DNA of 64,000 nucleotides from Gelidibacter salicanalis (GTDB lineage: Bacteria; Bacteroidota; Bacteroidia; Flavobacteriales; Flavobacteriaceae), in NCBI RefSeq assembly GCF_007997285.1, contig NZ_VORX01000011.1:1-64000 (forward strand). Reading direction: 5' to 3'. The notes beneath the pieces were generated by a model. The model did no database searches. It was not told the origin of the DNA and worked only from the letters and a program-made list of their open reading frames with translations. Position 1 is the first letter of the stretch, and the number at the start of each line of letters is the position of its first letter. This document shows, in pieces, positions 1 to 8,339 of the stretch. Made by a program: the position numbers and the translations under genes.

Positions 1-113
1 TACTCACCCGTGCGCCACTCGTCAGCCACCGAAGTGCTGTTACCGTTCGACTTGCATGTGTTAGGCCTGCCGCTAGCGTTCATCCTGAGCCAGGATCAAA
101 CTCTTCATCGTTA
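1..113 (-). rRNA. rrs: 16S ribosomal RNA, 5' end only (continues beyond position 1)
   Basis: The reverse complement of 1-113 is the start of bacterial 16S rRNA. The universal 27F priming site lies at 85-104, followed by the conserved helix sequences down to the window edge. About the first 110 nucleotides are present; the rest of the gene lies outside the window. The exact mature 5' end, near 110-115, cannot be fixed by eye. Transcription runs off the left edge, driven by the tandem promoters at 295-590. Confidence 0.97.
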
Positions 114-294
114 ATTTTTTTGAACTTGCGTTCAGTACTTTTCAACGACCAAAGGAAATTTAATGTTTGGTACTCAAAATGGTTTGTTCTTTATTGTGCT
201 AATACCGTTTCCAGTACTTCGCTACGCTGTCAATCCAATATGTTAATGAACTTATTTCTTGTCTGTCTTAGCAAACTCAATCGCTAAGCGGGTG

Positions 295-325
295 CAAATA
301 TATAACCCTTTTTTAATTCCTACAA
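295..325 (-). promoter_or_regulatory. rrn promoter 1 (closest to 16S)
   Basis: On the minus strand TATATTTG (complement of 295-302) sits 20 bases downstream of TTG (complement of 323-325). This matches the Bacteroidota housekeeping promoter, TTG at -33 and TAnnTTTG at -7. Transcripts would start near 288 and carry a leader of roughly 175 bases into 16S. A-rich tracts lie just upstream, as at strong rRNA promoters. Confidence 0.75.
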
Positions 326-433
326 TGTTTTTGAAAGTTTTTTTAAAAGTTTTTTTTCACACTCTAATCAACTCGCAATAAACATTATTTTAATGAACTT
401 TCCGCTGCTAAACGTTACCGTTTTAAGCGGCTG

Positions 434-463
434 CAAACATACAACCTTTTTTGAATCTGCAAA
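434..463 (-). promoter_or_regulatory. rrn promoter 2
   Basis: On the minus strand TATGTTTG (complement of 434-441) lies 18 bases downstream of TTTG (complement of 460-463). The context (AAAAAAGGTTGTATGTTTGC) closely resembles promoters 1 and 3, so it looks like a duplicated promoter module. Confidence 0.7.
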
Positions 464-557
464 ACCTTTTTTGAAAAAAATTTGCTTCTCTATTTTAAGA
501 TGGTAATGAACGCTTTCCCTTGTCTGGGCGGCCCTGCGGCCCCTCGTTTGCGGGGTG

Positions 558-590
558 CAAATATACAACCCTTTTTACTTTACAAACAAA
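558..590 (-). promoter_or_regulatory. rrn promoter 3 (most distal)
   Basis: On the minus strand TATATTTG (complement of 558-565) has TTTG boxes upstream at 587-590 (spacing 21) and 583-586 (spacing 17). Between the promoters a short motif containing TAATGAAC recurs near 244, 391 and 506, so a module of about 115-150 bases appears to have been duplicated. Confidence 0.7.
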
Positions 591-607
591 CTAATCTTTC
601 TGTTTTT

Positions 608-830
608 TTAAAGTTTTTTTCTCCATTCTGAAAATGAAGGGTTTAGTCCGCGCGGAGCAACGCTCTTCCTACGGCACGATCTCTGCGGCTGGCCCGCGTT
701 AGCGATGGAGCCCTTGTTTGAACTCTTTTGCAGACGCTCCTGCGGCTGGAAAAAGTGAGGGGCGAGAGCGCGGTGGGCTGCCCCAGAGGGCAGACCAAAC
801 GCCCAAAAACAATTCATTGACCTAAATAGG
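608..830. other. GC-rich non-coding element upstream of the rrn promoters
   Basis: This block is markedly more GC-rich than its AT-rich surroundings and contains several short inverted segments (for example CTGCGGCTGG twice, and GGGCAG/CTGCCC near 777-795). A 69-codon open frame runs through it on the minus strand, but the composition looks like structured or repeated DNA rather than a gene. From memory, similar GC-rich stretches occur next to rRNA and tRNA genes in other Flavobacteriaceae; I could not check this. Function unknown. Confidence 0.4.
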
Positions 831-922
831 TTACAAAATGCTACCTATATATGGAGTCCACTATACCAATCCGAAGTTCTATACTTCATTATAATAGGTA
901 CCAACTTATATAGTGTTCTGTT

Positions 923-961
923 CCTATAATATATGGTAGGACTAGCTTCTTATATTATAGG
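923..961. repeat. 11-bp perfect inverted repeat upstream of the thrS promoter
   Basis: CCTATAATATA (923-933) and TATATTATAGG (951-961) are exact inverted copies separated by 17 bases. The dyad lies upstream of the proposed thrS promoter, so it is more likely a DNA site, or a remnant terminator, than part of the thrS leader. The surrounding 835-1030 is AT-rich and holds no gene that I can see. Confidence 0.5.
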
Positions 962-1027
962 GGCATGTAATAATGAATCTCTCAGGCGGAAAATTATGAG
1001 ACACTCTATATTATACCTATATATATA

Positions 1028-1058
1028 TTGTATGAAAGTTTATAACCTCTTATCTTTG
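1028..1058 (+). promoter_or_regulatory. thrS promoter
   Basis: TTG at 1028-1030 and TATCTTTG at 1051-1058 with a 20-base spacer match the Bacteroidota promoter consensus. Initiation near 1064 would leave a leader of only about 18 bases before the thrS ATG, too short for a T-box or a long attenuator. Confidence 0.7.
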
Positions 1059-1081
1059 TCAACCTAATTAGTAAGATATAT

Positions 1082-3025
1082 ATGATTGATATAACGCTAC
1101 CAGACGGAAGTGTAAAACCGTTTGAGAACAATGCAACGCCAATGGATGTTGCCAAAAGTATAAGTGAAGGGTTTGCCCGAAATGTGATTTCAGCAAATTT
1201 TAATGGAACTACGGTGGAAACCCATACCCCATTGACCACGGATGGTGCCTTGATATTATATACTTGGAACGACAAGGATGGGAAGAAAGCTTTTTGGCAT
1301 TCATCAGCCCACGTTTTGGCGCAGGCACTTGAAGAGTTATATCCTGGCGTAAAACTTTCTATCGGTCCCGCTATTGAAAACGGTTTTTATTACGATGTTG
1401 ATTTAGGTGAAGGCACCATTTCTGACAAGGATTTTAAGACCATTGAAACAAAAATGCTGGAAATTGCCAGGGGTAAGCACGACTTTAACTTGCGTTCTGT
1501 AACCAAAGACGACGCTTTATCCTTATATAAGGCTCAAGACAATGAATATAAAGTAGAATTGATTGAAAATCTGGAAGACGGAACGATTACCTTTTGTGAT
1601 CATGCGACGTTTACAGATTTGTGTAGAGGTGGACACATCCCTAATACGGGCATCATTAAAGCTGTCAAAATAATGTCGGTTGCGGGTGCGTATTGGAGAG
1701 GTGATGAAAAGAATAAACAATTAACACGTGTATACGGTATTTCATTTCCTAAACAGAAAGATTTGACGGAATACCTCTATTTACTTGAAGAAGCTAAAAA
1801 ACGGGACCACCGTAAACTAGGAAAAGAGCTTGAATTATTCACCTTTTCGTCAAAAGTAGGTCAAGGTCTGCCATTATGGCTGCCTAAAGGTGCCGCCTTG
1901 CGTGAACGCCTTGAAAACTTTTTAAAGCAAGCACAAAAGAAAGCGGGATATGAAATGGTGGTTACCCCACACATAGGCCAAAAAGAATTGTACGTCACTT
2001 CTGGTCACTACGAGAAATATGGTGCCGACAGTTTTCAGCCCATCCTTACCCCTTCTGAAGGTGAAGAGTTCTTATTAAAACCCATGAACTGCCCTCACCA
2101 TTGTGAAATTTATAATGCGAAGCCGTTCTCTTATAAGGAACTTCCTAAACGTTATGCCGAATTTGGTACGGTGTACCGCTACGAACAAAGTGGCGAGCTA
2201 CATGGCTTAACGCGTGTGAGAGGCTTTACGCAAGATGATGCGCATATCTTTTGTATGCCTGACCAATTGGATAAAGAGTTTAAAGACGTTATCGATTTGG
2301 TACTGTATGTCTTTGGATCTTTAGGTTTTGAGAATTTTACCGCCCAGGTATCCTTAAGAGACCCTAATACTCCAGAAAAATATATTGGTAGTGATGAAAA
2401 TTGGGAGAAAGCTGAGGCTGCCATCCTAAATGCGGCGATAGATAAAGGTCTAAATTATGTGGTAGAAACAGGAGAAGCTGCGTTCTACGGTCCGAAGTTA
2501 GACTTTATGGTTAAAGATGCTTTGGGCAGAAACTGGCAACTTGGGACAATTCAGGTTGATTACAATCTACCAGAACGTTTTGATTTGACCTATAAAGGTA
2601 GCGATAATGAACTGCACAGACCGGTCATGATACACCGTGCGCCGTTTGGTAGTATGGAACGTTTTGTAGCTATTTTGTTAGAGCACACAGGTGGAAATTT
2701 CCCGCTTTGGCTCATGCCAACGCAGGTGATCATATTATCAATTAGTGAGAAATATGAAAAATACGCCGAAAAAGTTTTAAATTTGCTAGAAAATGCCGAA
2801 ATTCGCGCCCTCGCTGATCATAGAAATGAGACCATTGGCAAGAAAATCCGCGAAGCGGAAATAGCCAAAATCCCCTATATGATTATTCTAGGTGAGAATG
2901 AAGAGAACGAAAACATGATTACTGTACGACAACATGGCGGAGAAGACTTAGGCATGATTAGTGTAGAAGAGTTCTCTCAAATTGTCGATACAGAAGTAAA
3001 AAAGACATTGAAAACCTTTAAATAG
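1082..3025 (+). CDS. thrS: Threonyl-tRNA synthetase
   Basis: Charges tRNA-Thr with threonine in the cytoplasm. The 647-residue length is normal for the full bacterial enzyme. In order: an N-terminal TGS domain (about 1-60), the editing domain with [11 protein letters not shown] and the DLCRGGH motif, the class II catalytic core with motif 2 ([22 protein letters not shown]) and motif 3 ([11 protein letters not shown]), and a C-terminal anticodon-binding domain. The Cys of [10 protein letters not shown] and downstream His residues are the expected catalytic zinc ligands and are kept. The ATG at 1082 follows a well-placed promoter. It heads the translation cluster thrS-infC-rpmI-rplT, an order shared by many bacteria. 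Confidence 0.98.
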   Translation: MIDITLPDGSVKPFENNATPMDVAKSISEGFARNVISANFNGTTVETHTPLTTDGALILYTWNDKDGKKAFWHSSAHVLAQALEELYPGVKLSIGPAIENGFYYDVDLGEGTISDKDFKTIETKMLEIARGKHDFNLRSVTKDDALSLYKAQDNEYKVELIENLEDGTITFCDHATFTDLCRGGHIPNTGIIKAVKIMSVAGAYWRGDEKNKQLTRVYGISFPKQKDLTEYLYLLEEAKKRDHRKLGKELELFTFSSKVGQGLPLWLPKGAALRERLENFLKQAQKKAGYEMVVTPHIGQKELYVTSGHYEKYGADSFQPILTPSEGEEFLLKPMNCPHHCEIYNAKPFSYKELPKRYAEFGTVYRYEQSGELHGLTRVRGFTQDDAHIFCMPDQLDKEFKDVIDLVLYVFGSLGFENFTAQVSLRDPNTPEKYIGSDENWEKAEAAILNAAIDKGLNYVVETGEAAFYGPKLDFMVKDALGRNWQLGTIQVDYNLPERFDLTYKGSDNELHRPVMIHRAPFGSMERFVAILLEHTGGNFPLWLMPTQVIILSISEKYEKYAEKVLNLLENAEIRALADHRNETIGKKIREAEIAKIPYMIILGENEENENMITVRQHGGEDLGMISVEEFSQIVDTEVKKTLKTFK

Positions 3026-3058
3026 GCACATTAAGTTTAACTAAAAAATATATAAGCC

Positions 3059-3610
3059 ATAGCAATTCGTAGAAACAGAGGTAGCTTCAAAAGAACTGAA
3101 AAAGAGGAGCAACATAAAATTAACAGAAACATTCGATCCGAGAACGTAAGACTTGTAGGAGATAATGTTGAAACTGGTATATACACCACTAGGCAAGCTT
3201 TAGCAATGGCTGAAGAGCAGGGTGTAGATCTGGTTGAGATATCACCAAAAGCTGATCCGCCTGTATGTAAGGTCATGGATTATAAGAAGTTTCTCTATGA
3301 ACAAAAGAAGCGCGATAAGGCCTTAAAGTCTAAAGCGACTAAAGTTGTTGTTAAGGAAATACGTTTTGGTCCTCAAACAGATGATCACGATTACGAATTC
3401 AAAAAGAAACACGCTGAGAAGTTTCTGAAGGAAGGTGCAAAGCTGAAAGCTTTTGTATTTTTTAAAGGACGATCTATTGTGTTTAAAGAGCAAGGACAGA
3501 TTTTACTATTAAAATTGGCCCAAGATCTTGAAGAATATGGTAAGGTTGAGCAAATGCCAAGATTAGAAGGTAAGCGTATGACCATGTTCATTGCGCCAAA
3601 AAAGAAATAA
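3059..3610 (+). CDS. infC: Translation initiation factor IF-3 with a non-canonical start codon (ATA, or ATT at 3065)
   Basis: IF-3 binds the 30S subunit and enforces correct start-codon choice. The first in-frame ATG, at 3206, would delete about 49 residues of the N-terminal domain. Reading upstream in frame gives good IF-3 sequence ([13 protein letters not shown], then [16 protein letters not shown]) back to ATA at 3059-3061, and an in-frame TAA follows at 3053-3055. No ATG, GTG or TTG lies in frame between that stop and 3206. The real start must therefore be rare: ATA at 3059, giving 183 residues, or ATT at 3065. E. coli infC uses AUU and is repressed by its own product through start discrimination; the same logic is likely here. 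The C-terminal domain ([17 protein letters not shown] onwards) is intact. Confidence 0.93.
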   Translation: MAIRRNRGSFKRTEKEEQHKINRNIRSENVRLVGDNVETGIYTTRQALAMAEEQGVDLVEISPKADPPVCKVMDYKKFLYEQKKRDKALKSKATKVVVKEIRFGPQTDDHDYEFKKKHAEKFLKEGAKLKAFVFFKGRSIVFKEQGQILLLKLAQDLEEYGKVEQMPRLEGKRMTMFIAPKKK

Positions 3611-3676
3611 GTACACATAGGCAACTATGTATATATAAGATAATAAGCGAATAGTAAATTTAAATTTAGGAGAAAA

Positions 3677-3874
3677 ATGCCGAAAATGAAAACAAAATCT
3701 AGTGCTAAGAAACGTTTTAAACTAACGGGCACTGGGAAGATTAAAAGAAAGCACGCTTTTAAGAGTCATATCTTGACGAAAAAATCTAAGAAGCGTAAAC
3801 TTGCTCTGACACATGACACTTTGGTGCATAAAGCAGACGAGAACAATGTTAAAGTGATGTTACGTTTAAAGTAA
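3677..3874 (+). CDS. rpmI: 50S ribosomal protein L35
   Basis: A 65-residue, highly basic protein with the L35 signature at the N-terminus ([21 protein letters not shown]) and the [14 protein letters not shown] region. It binds 23S rRNA in the large subunit. It lies 66 bases after infC in the conserved infC-rpmI-rplT order. An AGGAG sequence (3669-3673) precedes the ATG, unusual in this group, where Shine-Dalgarno sites are mostly weak. Confidence 0.97.
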   Translation: MPKMKTKSSAKKRFKLTGTGKIKRKHAFKSHILTKKSKKRKLALTHDTLVHKADENNVKVMLRLK

Positions 3875-4020
3875 CCCATTTTAATTGGTTAAAACAATAG
3901 TATAAACCCTGGAGATAGGCTAAAAGATTAGCGATTGTAGATTGATGATTTTTGATTTACGACGATAAAAAAGACAAAGTGTCGGTTACCGACCGCCTAC
4001 TACAAAAAAACAATTAAGAA

Positions 4021-4368
4021 ATGCCAAGATCAGTAAATTCAGTAGCAAAAAGAGCCAGAAGAAAAAAGGTTCTTAAACAAGCAAAAGGATACTTTGGAAG
4101 ACGTAAAAACGTTTGGACAGTAGCCAAAAACGCGGTTGATAAAGCGATGTTATATTCGTACAGAGACCGTAAAGTAAAGAAGAGAAATTTCCGTTCATTA
4201 TGGATTATGCGTATCAACGCTGCAGCCAGATTACACGGAATGTCTTATTCAAAGTTTATGGGAGGTATCAAAGCTAACAACATCAGTTTAAACCGTAAGG
4301 TTCTTGCTGATTTAGCGATGAACAATCCAAATGCTTTTGAAGCCATTGCTAAACAAATTTCAAAATAA
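4021..4368 (+). CDS. rplT: 50S ribosomal protein L20
   Basis: A 115-residue basic protein with the complete L20 fold sequence ([60 protein letters not shown]). L20 binds 23S rRNA early in assembly and in other bacteria represses its own operon. The 146-base gap after rpmI is long for this operon. It contains a short tandem-like stretch (GATT..GATTGTAGATTGATGATTTTTGATT, 3930-3958) and a small palindrome GTCGGTTACCGAC (3979-3991), which might act in such control; that is speculation. A strong terminator follows. Confidence 0.97.
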   Translation: MPRSVNSVAKRARRKKVLKQAKGYFGRRKNVWTVAKNAVDKAMLYSYRDRKVKKRNFRSLWIMRINAAARLHGMSYSKFMGGIKANNISLNRKVLADLAMNNPNAFEAIAKQISK

Positions 4369-4406
4369 GGCGTTTTCGCCAAAATAATAACCACAATTCG
4401 CTTATA

Positions 4407-4436
4407 AAAATCCGGTTCTTCATGAACCGGATTTTT
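4407..4436 (+). terminator. Rho-independent terminator of the thrS-rplT operon
   Basis: AAAATCCGGTTC (4407-4418) pairs perfectly with GAACCGGATTTT (4424-4435) around a 5-base loop, followed by a T run. It closes the ribosomal-protein operon. Confidence 0.9.
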
Positions 4437-4551
4437 TGTGTCCAGTAGACTCCAATGTTTGAGTTAACTTTTGTGGGATAACCGTTACTGCACATGCACC
4501 TACTTTTCTATTTTCGCCACGAGATTCAATCAATAACCTAAAATCTATTTT

Positions 4552-5364
4552 ATGAAAAAAATTCTTTTCATCCTTACCTTATTAATTACCATAAGCTCAA
4601 ATGCACAACAGAATAATACGCCATACGAATGGAATTGGATAAAAGACGGCATTTGGCTGGGCGCCGGATTAGGTGGTAGCGCTTACGGTTTAATGCTTAT
4701 ACAAGATAAAGAAGGTATCACCATGGCGGAATTAAATGCATTAGACAAAAATGATATCAGCAGGATTAACCGATGGGCTGCTGGATATAATTCAGAAAGC
4801 GCTAGTAGTATTAGTGACATTCCTTTTGCCGTTTCTTTCGCTGCACCATTAGTGCTATTATTTAACGATGACATTAACGATCATACAGGCCAATTTTTAG
4901 GAATGTATCTAGAAAGTCTTTCCACCACAGCTGCCCTCTTTTCTATCACGGCTGGTTTGGTTGATAAGTCGCGCCCGTATGTTTATGACGAAAATTTAAA
5001 AATGGACAGACGCTTGAGCAATAGTGGTCAACGATCTTTCTATTCAGGTCATGTTGCTGCTTCTGCAACCGCTACATTTTTTGCGGCAAAAGTGTATTCA
5101 GATTACAATCCTGATGCTGAAGGCAAGTTCTTTATTTGGGCTGCAGCTGCCGCTGTTCCTGCTACTGTTGGATATTTCAGGATAAAAGCCGGACAACATT
5201 TCCTAACGGATGTGCTTATTGGTTATGGCTTAGGTGCCGCTACAGGTATCCTGGTTCCTGAACTTCATAAGACAAAAGACGCCTCACTTAGAGTTTCACC
5301 AACTGCAGGTCGTAATTTCTCAGGAGATGACTACAGAGGTGTGGCCATGTCCTACACATTTTAA
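4552..5364 (+). CDS. Secreted or membrane PAP2-family phosphatase
   Basis: A 270-residue protein with a clear signal peptide (MKKILFILTLLITISSNAQ). It has the three phosphatase motifs of the PAP2/acid phosphatase family: KSRPYVYD (KX6RP-like) near residue 145, YSGHVAAS in place of PSGH near 170, and RIKAGQHFLTD (the SR-x5-H-x3-D motif) near 215. Such enzymes hydrolyse lipid phosphates or isoprenoid pyrophosphates, or act as acid phosphatases, in the periplasm; the substrate cannot be read from the sequence. Several hydrophobic helices lie between the motifs. It stands alone, convergent with the cyclase gene, whose stop lies 18 bases away. Confidence 0.85.
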   Translation: MKKILFILTLLITISSNAQQNNTPYEWNWIKDGIWLGAGLGGSAYGLMLIQDKEGITMAELNALDKNDISRINRWAAGYNSESASSISDIPFAVSFAAPLVLLFNDDINDHTGQFLGMYLESLSTTAALFSITAGLVDKSRPYVYDENLKMDRRLSNSGQRSFYSGHVAASATATFFAAKVYSDYNPDAEGKFFIWAAAAAVPATVGYFRIKAGQHFLTDVLIGYGLGAATGILVPELHKTKDASLRVSPTAGRNFSGDDYRGVAMSYTF

Positions 5365-5382
5365 TTACTACATTACCAGATT

Positions 5383-6459
5383 TTACTTTCTATGGATGGC
5401 AAAAATTTTGAGTTCCTCAGTTTTGCCATCCAATAACTCATCACCAAGAGAAATGGCTTCGAACTTAGAAGTTAACTTAAGTTTGCTCATTAAGTCTTCT
5501 GAAATTAGTAGAGACTCATTATAATCATTGCATTTTTCTTGAATGCGCGAGGTTGAATTGATCACATCGCCATGGTACGCCAATTCCTTTTTTACCGTTC
5601 CCACTTCGGCTATAATAATTTTCCCAGTATGTAGCCCAGCCTTAAACTCTGGTTGAACACCATACTTTTTCTTATAATAGCGCGAATGACGTTTTAGTTT
5701 TCGGTCAAAATCGAAGAACAATCTGATACAATTAAGGTTTCTAATGCCACTTTTTGGTGTCCAACTCAATACGGCTTCATCACCCACATACTGATACACT
5801 TCAGCATCGTACTTATTTATAATCTTGTTGAGATAGAAAAAACAATCCTGAATGAGCATGCTGTATTTTAAATGCCCCAATTTTTCGGCATGAGTAGTAG
5901 ACGATTTCATGTCTAAAAACATAAAGATCTTCTCTACTTCCCGCGGATTTTTATACCGTCCAATCAGCATTTTGAAAATAATTCCTTTCCCAAATTTATC
6001 GTTGGCCAATCTGATAAATGAAAATAGCAGCGAACAAATGATAAAATAGGCTGTAACCATCCAAAAAATCTTGTTAGACATCCACCATCCAGTATGGTTG
6101 GGGAAATCGACGCCGATGTAGTCTTCCGCTAAATAGGCAATAATGGTCAATGAGAAAATAAGGAATATCAAGTAAATGATGGATTTAAAAAATAAAATCA
6201 CTCCCAAATTCAATGCCTTGGATAAAAACTTATCAAAAGCATATTCCACAACGGTGTACACAATGGCTACCATGACGCCTAAGACCACGCCGAATAACAG
6301 GTATTCAGATACTGGCAACACCCTACTCTGTTGTATGGCATCTACCTGTTCCTGTTCTCTACCCAGATAGCGTATGAGTATAAAAAAACAGAATGCAAAG
6401 GACCAGTATACTACTGAAGCGAAGAATAATCTAAAAAATTGTTTAACGTAGTACAGCAT
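5383..6459 (-). CDS. Membrane-anchored class III adenylate/guanylate cyclase
   Basis: A 358-residue protein. The first ~165 residues hold about four to five membrane helices; the rest is a class III nucleotide cyclase domain. The two metal-binding aspartates are visible in FMFLDMKSST and YVGDEAVLSW, and the later GLHTGKIIIAEVGT and YHGDVINSTSRIQEKC segments are typical of the bacterial subfamily. It would make cAMP or cGMP at the inner face of the membrane; which one I cannot decide. The gene lies 17 bases downstream of the broken EF-hand gene on the same strand, so a calcium-binding partner may once have been co-expressed. Confidence 0.85.
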   Translation of the reverse strand: MLYYVKQFFRLFFASVVYWSFAFCFFILIRYLGREQEQVDAIQQSRVLPVSEYLLFGVVLGVMVAIVYTVVEYAFDKFLSKALNLGVILFFKSIIYLIFLIFSLTIIAYLAEDYIGVDFPNHTGWWMSNKIFWMVTAYFIICSLLFSFIRLANDKFGKGIIFKMLIGRYKNPREVEKIFMFLDMKSSTTHAEKLGHLKYSMLIQDCFFYLNKIINKYDAEVYQYVGDEAVLSWTPKSGIRNLNCIRLFFDFDRKLKRHSRYYKKKYGVQPEFKAGLHTGKIIIAEVGTVKKELAYHGDVINSTSRIQEKCNDYNESLLISEDLMSKLKLTSKFEAISLGDELLDGKTEELKIFAIHRK

Positions 6460-6476
6460 TAAAAGGGGCTTATTAT

Positions 6477-6745
6477 TTAATTTTTAATTTCAGAAACGGC
6501 AGTTCTAAACTCTTGCCAACTCACCAGTGCATTATGATCCTTATCATAACCTTCTTAAAGTTTTGATGTGACTACACCCTAATGAGTCCGCTGATCTCAG
6601 CTTTACGGAGCAGCTCCGAAATCTCTTTGTTTGACAATTTCCCGTCCTTATCAGCATCAAAAAAAGCGAACGCTTCTTCTGGTGTTTTAAAACTATTGGC
6701 AATTAGAATCTGTATTTTATTTAATATGTTCTCTTTAGTAGACAT
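6477..6745 (-). pseudogene. Decayed two-EF-hand calcium-binding protein (frameshift plus nonsense)
   Basis: From the ATG at 6745-6743 a 57-codon frame encodes MSTKENILNK... with a perfect EF-hand loop DADKDGKLSNKE at residues 30-41, then stops at TAG (6574-6572). One frame over, the sequence continues as GVVTSKL, an in-frame TAA, then EGYDKDHNALVSWQEF, a second EF-hand loop, ending at 6477. A single-base deletion near 6580 and one T-to-A change in a leucine codon explain both lesions. The intact ancestor would have had about 88 residues with two EF-hands, as in small flavobacterial EF-hand proteins. The short first frame could still be translated as a one-loop protein. Confidence 0.85.
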
Positions 6746-6959
6746 AGATTTGGTTTAATTTTAAAGTATGAAATCATCCGTTGTTAGCCATATGAGCGCC
6801 CTAAACATTACAATGGTTCTCAAATCTGCTCAAATAACGATCAAAAATAATCGGTTATACTTTTAGTATTTAACTGATTGATGAACTTTACTATCGCAAA
6901 TCCATTTATCGTCATAAATTAGTACTCAAAAAACCTAGATTTTCGACTTTGTAAATAGC

Positions 6960-8219
6960 TTAGGTTTTCTGTTTTTTCTTCTTGGCAGCCGGAAACAGCA
7001 CATTATTCAAGATCAATCGATAACCAGGTGATGTGGGATGGAGCTCTAATTCCGTTTTGGGGTCGCCTACTTTATGGGTGTAATCCTCCGGATCATGTCC
7101 GCCATAAAAGGTAAAAAAGCCTTTCCCTTTAATACCATGGATATATTTTGCCTCGCCATTGGTTTTGTTTTCGCCCATCACCAACACATTAGATTTGATA
7201 TGTTCGGGAGCAAACGCTGTAGTCTGTCCCATAAAACCCTTTACTAATGCAGTATGATTCTGACACAACATGGTTGGGATAGGATCCCATTTTGCAGAAA
7301 AATCCATTAAGGTAAAGTAATCAGTAGTCATGGGAATTTGACGTTTATTAGTCATATCAATGGATGAAAACTCATAGATATTAGGATTGCGTTCCAAAAT
7401 AAAGTCTTTAAATGCGAAGGTTTTGTCGAAATCTAGCTTGCTTTGATAGTTAGGTGCACTGGCATCACCGTCAAACATCGGTTCGCAAATATCAATTCCC
7501 TCAGCCGCTAGGGCAATATCGAAGCTGTCCGTAGCGCTGCACATAGCGAACATAAATCCGCCGCCCACAACATAGTTGCGTATTTTTAAAGCCACGGCCA
7601 ATTTTTGTTCAGACACTTTAGCATATCCCAATTTGGCCGCCAAGGCTTCTGATTGTTTTTTATCTTCAATATACCAGGCTGCCGATTTATAAGTACGGTA
7701 AAATTTGCCGTATTGTCCAGTAAAATCTTCGTGATGCAGATGGAGCCAATCATAAAGAACTAAGGCATCATTCAAAACTTCTTCGTCATAAATCGTTTCA
7801 TAAGGAATTTCAGCATAGGTCAGCACCATCGTAACGGCATCATCCCAAGGTGGATTCCCTTTAGGAGAATACACGGCAATTTTTGGTGCTTTTTCGAGCA
7901 CTACAGCTTCCATATTTTGGGATGGGCTACTAATCAATTGCAGAATTTCTTCAGTTTTGGCATCGGAAATAATTTCAAAAGAAACGCCCCTGATTTGGCA
8001 TTCCCTTTGAATTTCAGGGCTATCTGGTAATAAAAATGAACCACCCCGATAATTGAGCAACCAATTTACTTTTAACTGCTTTTCGAGCGTCCAATAGGTG
8101 ACGCCGTATGCTTTTAGATGATCCTTTTGCCCCTCAGCATCCATAGGAATTAGAATGTAGGATGCGAATGAATTGAGGAAAATACAGAAGAATATGACAA
8201 TGGCAACAAGTGTTTTCAA
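6960..8219 (-). CDS. Secreted protein of unknown function (family often labelled 'asparagine synthetase B')
   Basis: A 419-residue exported protein with signal peptide MKTLVAIVIFFCIFLNSFAS. I recall this Bacteroidota family (with YDWLHLHHEDFTGQYGKF and MCSATDSFDIALAAEGID) being annotated as asparagine synthetase B. However, I see neither an N-terminal glutaminase cysteine nor the synthetase pyrophosphatase motif (SGGxDS). The middle part (KIAVYSPKGNPPWDDAVTMV, then YEIPYETIYDEEVL) looks like a class I glutamine-amidotransferase-like fold. The function is best left open. It is a single gene between the EF-hand remnant and the permease. Confidence 0.7.
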   Translation of the reverse strand: MKTLVAIVIFFCIFLNSFASYILIPMDAEGQKDHLKAYGVTYWTLEKQLKVNWLLNYRGGSFLLPDSPEIQRECQIRGVSFEIISDAKTEEILQLISSPSQNMEAVVLEKAPKIAVYSPKGNPPWDDAVTMVLTYAEIPYETIYDEEVLNDALVLYDWLHLHHEDFTGQYGKFYRTYKSAAWYIEDKKQSEALAAKLGYAKVSEQKLAVALKIRNYVVGGGFMFAMCSATDSFDIALAAEGIDICEPMFDGDASAPNYQSKLDFDKTFAFKDFILERNPNIYEFSSIDMTNKRQIPMTTDYFTLMDFSAKWDPIPTMLCQNHTALVKGFMGQTTAFAPEHIKSNVLVMGENKTNGEAKYIHGIKGKGFFTFYGGHDPEDYTHKVGDPKTELELHPTSPGYRLILNNVLFPAAKKKKQKT

Positions 8220-8339
8220 ATTTACATTTTTTACAGTGATGGCACTATAAAGTCATCGACTTAAATGGTGCTTATCTTCAATGGAAAGATAAACAAAAAT
8301 ACAGCCGTAGTAAACGCTTTAGAAAAATATTAAATGGTG

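Noticed and set aside
608-817. 69-codon minus-strand open frame inside the GC-rich element
   Set aside because: The frame follows the high-GC block, shows no recognisable domain and no start signal; treated as non-coding.
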